DNA from: Arcicella rosea
GTDB taxonomy: Bacteria; Bacteroidota; Bacteroidia; Cytophagales; Spirosomataceae
Reading direction: 5' to 3'
Length of the DNA stretch: 64,000 bases
NCBI RefSeq assembly: GCF_040543805.1
Contig: NZ_JBEUMS010000021.1
Coordinates: 40,755-104,754 of the forward strand
Part shown: positions 61,240 to 64,000 of the stretch, piece after piece
Numbering within the stretch: position 1 is the stretch's first letter
How the letters are laid out: every line of letters starts with the position of its first letter
Translations under genes and position numbers: made by a program
The notes under the pieces: model-generated
What the model was told of the DNA's origin: nothing
The model's database searches: none
The model's input: only the letters and a program-made list of their open reading frames with translations

Positions 61240-63669
61240 TTATTTGTCTTTTATTTTATCTTTTTGCCGAACAGATTCTAAATTTATCCTGACAATCCTA
61301 GTTTTAGGATGCAGTTCACCTAAATGATTTTGAACTATCCTATAAGCTTTTTCTAATAAGACGATAGCTCTTTTATATTCTCCTAAATCTGTAAGGACAA
61401 ACCCTAAATTAGAGTATGCTCCTGCTGTACTAAGATGCTCTAGTCCGAAGTTTTTCCCATTTGAACTCAAAACTTTCTCTAATAATGCTTTAGCACCAGA
61501 ATAATCCCCTAAGTCTTTGAGTACTAATCCTAAATTTGAGTAAATAATTACCGTATTAGGGTGTTCTGCTCCAAAGGTTTTGCCGTTGGACACCAGAGCT
61601 TTTTCCAATAATGCTTTAGCACCAACATAATCTCCTAAATCTTGAAGGACTAATGCTAAATTTGAGTAATCCCTTGCCGTACTTGGATGACCAGCACCAA
61701 AGTTTTTTTCATCTGAACTCAAAGCCTTTTCCAATAATGCTTTAGCACCAATATAATCCCTTAAATCTTGAAGGACTGTTGCCAAATTTGAATAAATAAC
61801 TGCCGTATATGGATGAGCTTCTCCAAAATTATTCTCTGATGAACTCAAAGCCTTTTTCAATAAATGTTTAGCTCCTTTATAATCCCCTAAATTTTGAAGG
61901 ATTATTGCCAAATTAGAGTAAGTTCTTGCTGTATTGGGATGGGCTTCTCCAAAGTTCTTTTCATCCAAACTCAAAGCCTTTTCCAATAAATGTTTAGCTC
62001 CTTTATAATCCCCTAAATTTTGAAGGACTGTTGCCAAATTAGAGTAAGTTTTTGCTGTATTGGGATGAGCTTCTCCAAAATTCTGTTCAATAGAACTTAA
62101 AGCTTTTTTAAATATTTTTTTAGCTCCTTCATAATCTCCTAAATCCTGAAGAACTAATGCCAAATTTGAGTAACATATTGCTGTAAAAAGATGCTCTGCT
62201 CCAAAGTTTTTTTCATTAGAAATTAGAGCTTTTTCTAATAATGCTTTAGCTTCAACATAATCACCTAAAGCTTGATGTGCTGTTGCCAAATTTGAGTAAA
62301 TCTTTGCAGTACTTGGGTGATCTGCTCCAAAGTTTTTCTCATCTGAAATTAGTGCTTTTTCTAATAAATGTTTAGCCTCTTTATAATCTCCTAAATCTTG
62401 CAGGACTAATGACAAATTATTTTGCAATTTTGAAACCTCTGGAGTTGTTTCTTTTTGAAAAATAGACTCTAATGTTTTGCCAAAATCAATCCATTGAAAT
62501 TTATCCACAGGATTGTCTTTGGTTTCGTCTATTGATAGCTTTTGGTTGATATTATCCAATAAAATTTTAACATCATTTATACCAAGTTCTAATTTCATGC
62601 GAGCCACTTCTGTTACAATAATGTGCATTTTATAGCTATCTGCTTCTTGGTTTTTTAGTATCCAACCTTTATCTACTAAGTTTTCTAAAGTTTCTGATAA
62701 AAACGCTTCTTTCTCACTTTCTTGTTGATAAATCAATCCTTTTATTAAATCATAAGTATGAAAATCAGTGGGTAAGCAGACGAACTGTTTCATTAACCAT
62801 TCTTCCGTACTTGATAAATCACTTAAATTGAAAATAGAAGAGAGATAAGAAAATATTTTATCTATTTTTCCTTGATTGTGCTGGATATATACACCTGCTC
62901 TAATGTCATTATCAATGGCATTTTGTAATGTTTCAATATTGACACGTTGTAATTGAGCCGTTTTGGCTAAAATCTCAATGGTTAAAGTATGGTAGTCAAT
63001 GGTTTGTAAAAGCTTTTCAATGGCTTTAACATCTGTAATCCTTGTACAATGCTTTTGAAATAGCAAAAGGGCTTTATCTGGTTTGAGAAAACCAATTGCT
63101 TTGCTTTCAAAACCTTCAATTTGTTCACGAGAAGTAACTAATACATGCCAATTGGGTTGCTGAGGAAGTTTATTATAAAAATCAGATAAAATAGCATCGG
63201 CATTGTCGAGGATAAGTAAATTGGGTTGAGTATTAAGGGCTTTTAAGTCGTACAATAATTCATGGAAAATATCCGTCAACTCTTTCCCTTCGGTTTTAAT
63301 ACCAAAGGTTTTGTCTAATAGCACCGCATTGATAAAATCGCTTTCTAAAGAAGAACCGCTCACACTTATCCATGCAAGATGTTGATACTGTTCAGCATAT
63401 TTTGTTAAATAAGCTTGGCTTAAAGTAGTTTTCCCAATACCACCCAAACCATTTACCAATACCACTTGCTTGTGTTCAAAAAGGGATTGATGTAGGTCTG
63501 CTATTTCTTCTTCACGCCCAATCACATCCTTTAAATTAAGCTTAGGCATCCGTATTGTTAATTGTTTGGGAAGTTTTGGTTTGGAGTGCTGATGTATGTT
63601 GACAGTTGAGTCTTTTATATCTTGGAGGATGATATTATTATTGCCATGATTGTTAATAGAATTTCCCAT
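61240..63669 (-). CDS. NLR-like STAND NTPase with N-terminal amyloid-signalling motif and nine TPRs
   Basis: An 809-residue protein. The N-terminal motif GNNNIILQDIKDSTVNI (residues 9-25) is of the bacterial amyloid-signalling (BASS/RHIM-like) type. The NB-ARC-like NTPase has Walker A GLGGIGKTT (74-82), Walker B LLILDNAD (151-158) and a VLVTSRE sensor-type motif (176-182). A winged-helix/linker region follows to about 410. Nine kinesin-light-chain-like TPRs of 42 residues fill 411-788, with consensus YSNLA.VLQDLGDYxGAKxLLEKAL. The family layout (N-terminal signal, STAND NTPase, repeat sensor) fits an NLR that oligomerises on a ligand. The ligand is unknown. Confidence 0.88.
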   Translation of the reverse strand: MGNSINNHGNNNIILQDIKDSTVNIHQHSKPKLPKQLTIRMPKLNLKDVIGREEEIADLHQSLFEHKQVVLVNGLGGIGKTTLSQAYLTKYAEQYQHLAWISVSGSSLESDFINAVLLDKTFGIKTEGKELTDIFHELLYDLKALNTQPNLLILDNADAILSDFYNKLPQQPNWHVLVTSREQIEGFESKAIGFLKPDKALLLFQKHCTRITDVKAIEKLLQTIDYHTLTIEILAKTAQLQRVNIETLQNAIDNDIRAGVYIQHNQGKIDKIFSYLSSIFNLSDLSSTEEWLMKQFVCLPTDFHTYDLIKGLIYQQESEKEAFLSETLENLVDKGWILKNQEADSYKMHIIVTEVARMKLELGINDVKILLDNINQKLSIDETKDNPVDKFQWIDFGKTLESIFQKETTPEVSKLQNNLSLVLQDLGDYKEAKHLLEKALISDEKNFGADHPSTAKIYSNLATAHQALGDYVEAKALLEKALISNEKNFGAEHLFTAICYSNLALVLQDLGDYEGAKKIFKKALSSIEQNFGEAHPNTAKTYSNLATVLQNLGDYKGAKHLLEKALSLDEKNFGEAHPNTARTYSNLAIILQNLGDYKGAKHLLKKALSSSENNFGEAHPYTAVIYSNLATVLQDLRDYIGAKALLEKALSSDEKNFGAGHPSTARDYSNLALVLQDLGDYVGAKALLEKALVSNGKTFGAEHPNTVIIYSNLGLVLKDLGDYSGAKALLEKVLSSNGKNFGLEHLSTAGAYSNLGFVLTDLGEYKRAIVLLEKAYRIVQNHLGELHPKTRIVRINLESVRQKDKIKDK
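61306..62439 (-). repeat. Nine tandem 126-bp repeats encoding TPRs
   Basis: Each 126-bp unit encodes one 42-residue TPR of the NLR-like protein. Units are close to each other in sequence, for example those ending NFGEAHPNTA and NFGAEHPNTV, so unequal recombination could alter repeat number or sensing surface. Confidence 0.9.
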
Positions 63670-64000
63670 GAATCTAAATAGAAAAGTGTGAGCTTGTGTA
63701 AGACAGTTGGTATATCAAATGTAGCCTTTTTGATAAGTAAATCAAAGCTTGTGTAACGTTCACAATAGTTGATTCCTGAACTTATTATTACTCATTCTAA
63801 AAATGAATATTAATTAATCAAGAGAGTCTAAAATTTATATTAGTAATGATGAATAATTATGTTTTCTCCCTCTAAATTTTAGGCGTTTAGAAACTCGCCC
63901 TACGGTTGAGTCTGTTCACCGAACTGTGTCAGTTTAAATTTAAGTTTATTTTTTTACTTTTACTCAGACACACTTTATTATGGAGACTCCTGACAATTTT
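63670..64000. other. Region upstream of the NLR-like gene to the window end
   Basis: No gene is seen. It holds the promoter at 63716-63746 and then AT-rich DNA. Near the end, GAACTGTGTCAGTTT (63919-63933) and CAGACACAC (63966-63974) recall insertion-sequence ends, but no transposase fragment or proven inverted repeat is visible. Confidence 0.4.
63716..63746 (-). promoter_or_regulatory. Canonical Bacteroidota promoter of the NLR/effector operon
   Basis: On the minus strand TTTG (63743-63746) - 19 nt - TACATTTG (63716-63723), an exact match to TTTG-N19-TAnnTTTG. Transcription would start about 40 nt before the ATG at 63669. Confidence 0.85.

Noticed and set aside
61306..62439. CRISPR array interpretation of the tandem repeats
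   Set aside because: The repeats are 126-bp coding units in an open frame with no spacers.
63910..63990. Possible insertion-sequence end (GTGTCAG and CAGACACAC words)
   Set aside because: No transposase fragment, no proven inverted repeats or target duplication in the window. The region continues past the edge.

Overview
The window is AT-rich chromosomal DNA from a member of the Bacteroidota, most likely an aerobic Cytophagales relative (Spirosomataceae/Flectobacillus type). Grounds for this: Bacteroidota-type promoters (TTTG - about 19 nt - TAnnTTTG), almost no Shine-Dalgarno sequences, DUF4097, DUF6249 and ThuA families, a PilJ-type sensor kinase, and a fused assimilatory nitrate reductase. 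No rRNA, tRNA, CRISPR array, prophage or intact insertion sequence was seen. The genus is inferred from gene content only.

Layout. 0-9.5 kb: housekeeping genes (lptB fragment, recJ, NifU-type Fe-S carrier, GT-C membrane protein, mutL, glutaminyl-cyclase-like M28 peptidase, gcvT, comB). 9.5-12.6 kb: DsbA-like oxidoreductase, DUF4136 lipoprotein, cupin, and a RES/Xre toxin-antitoxin pair with its operator visible inside its promoter. 12.7-15.3 kb: ECF sigma factor, membrane anti-sigma-like protein and DUF4097 protein. 15.3-19 kb: recF, pdhA, a candidate structured small RNA, and the L27/L21 genes. 19-26.4 kb: two thioredoxin-fold proteins, then a uronate-polysaccharide cluster (ThuA/sugar dehydrogenase/cytochrome c protein, GH88 hydrolase, KduI). 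26.4-33 kb: small secreted proteins, a coiled-coil/membrane pair that may relate to PspA, a DEAD-box helicase and an AlkD-like protein.

33-52.4 kb is a nitrate and nitrite assimilation island. It holds a PilJ/NarX-like sensor kinase with its NarL-like regulator, nirD and nirB, a siroheme methyltransferase, an MFS nitrate transporter, an outer-membrane porin-like barrel, a NrtABC-type ABC transporter, a nitrate reductase fused to a FAD/NAD(P) and BFD module, and a degenerate NIR/SIR-type protein fused to rubredoxin. Nitrate would cross the outer membrane by the barrel and the inner membrane by the MFS or ABC system, be reduced to nitrite by the fused enzyme, then to ammonium by NirBD using siroheme made by the methyltransferase. 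Four intergenic hairpins that share a UGGGGG hexaloop on different paired stems precede the MFS, barrel and substrate-binding genes. They look like an undescribed cis-RNA element.

52.4-60.6 kb: a second ECF sigma/anti-sigma pair with a divergent DUF6249 gene under matching promoters, a candidate small RNA or attenuator, a MaoC hydratase, trpF-trpB, kdsC with a DUF2520 protein, and two family 2 glycosyltransferases. 60.6-64 kb holds the most striking locus: an operon of an NLR-like NTPase with nine near-identical 42-residue TPRs and a small effector-like protein. The N-terminus of the NTPase and the C-terminus of the small protein carry matching amyloid-signalling-like motifs, which suggests a cell-death immune system.
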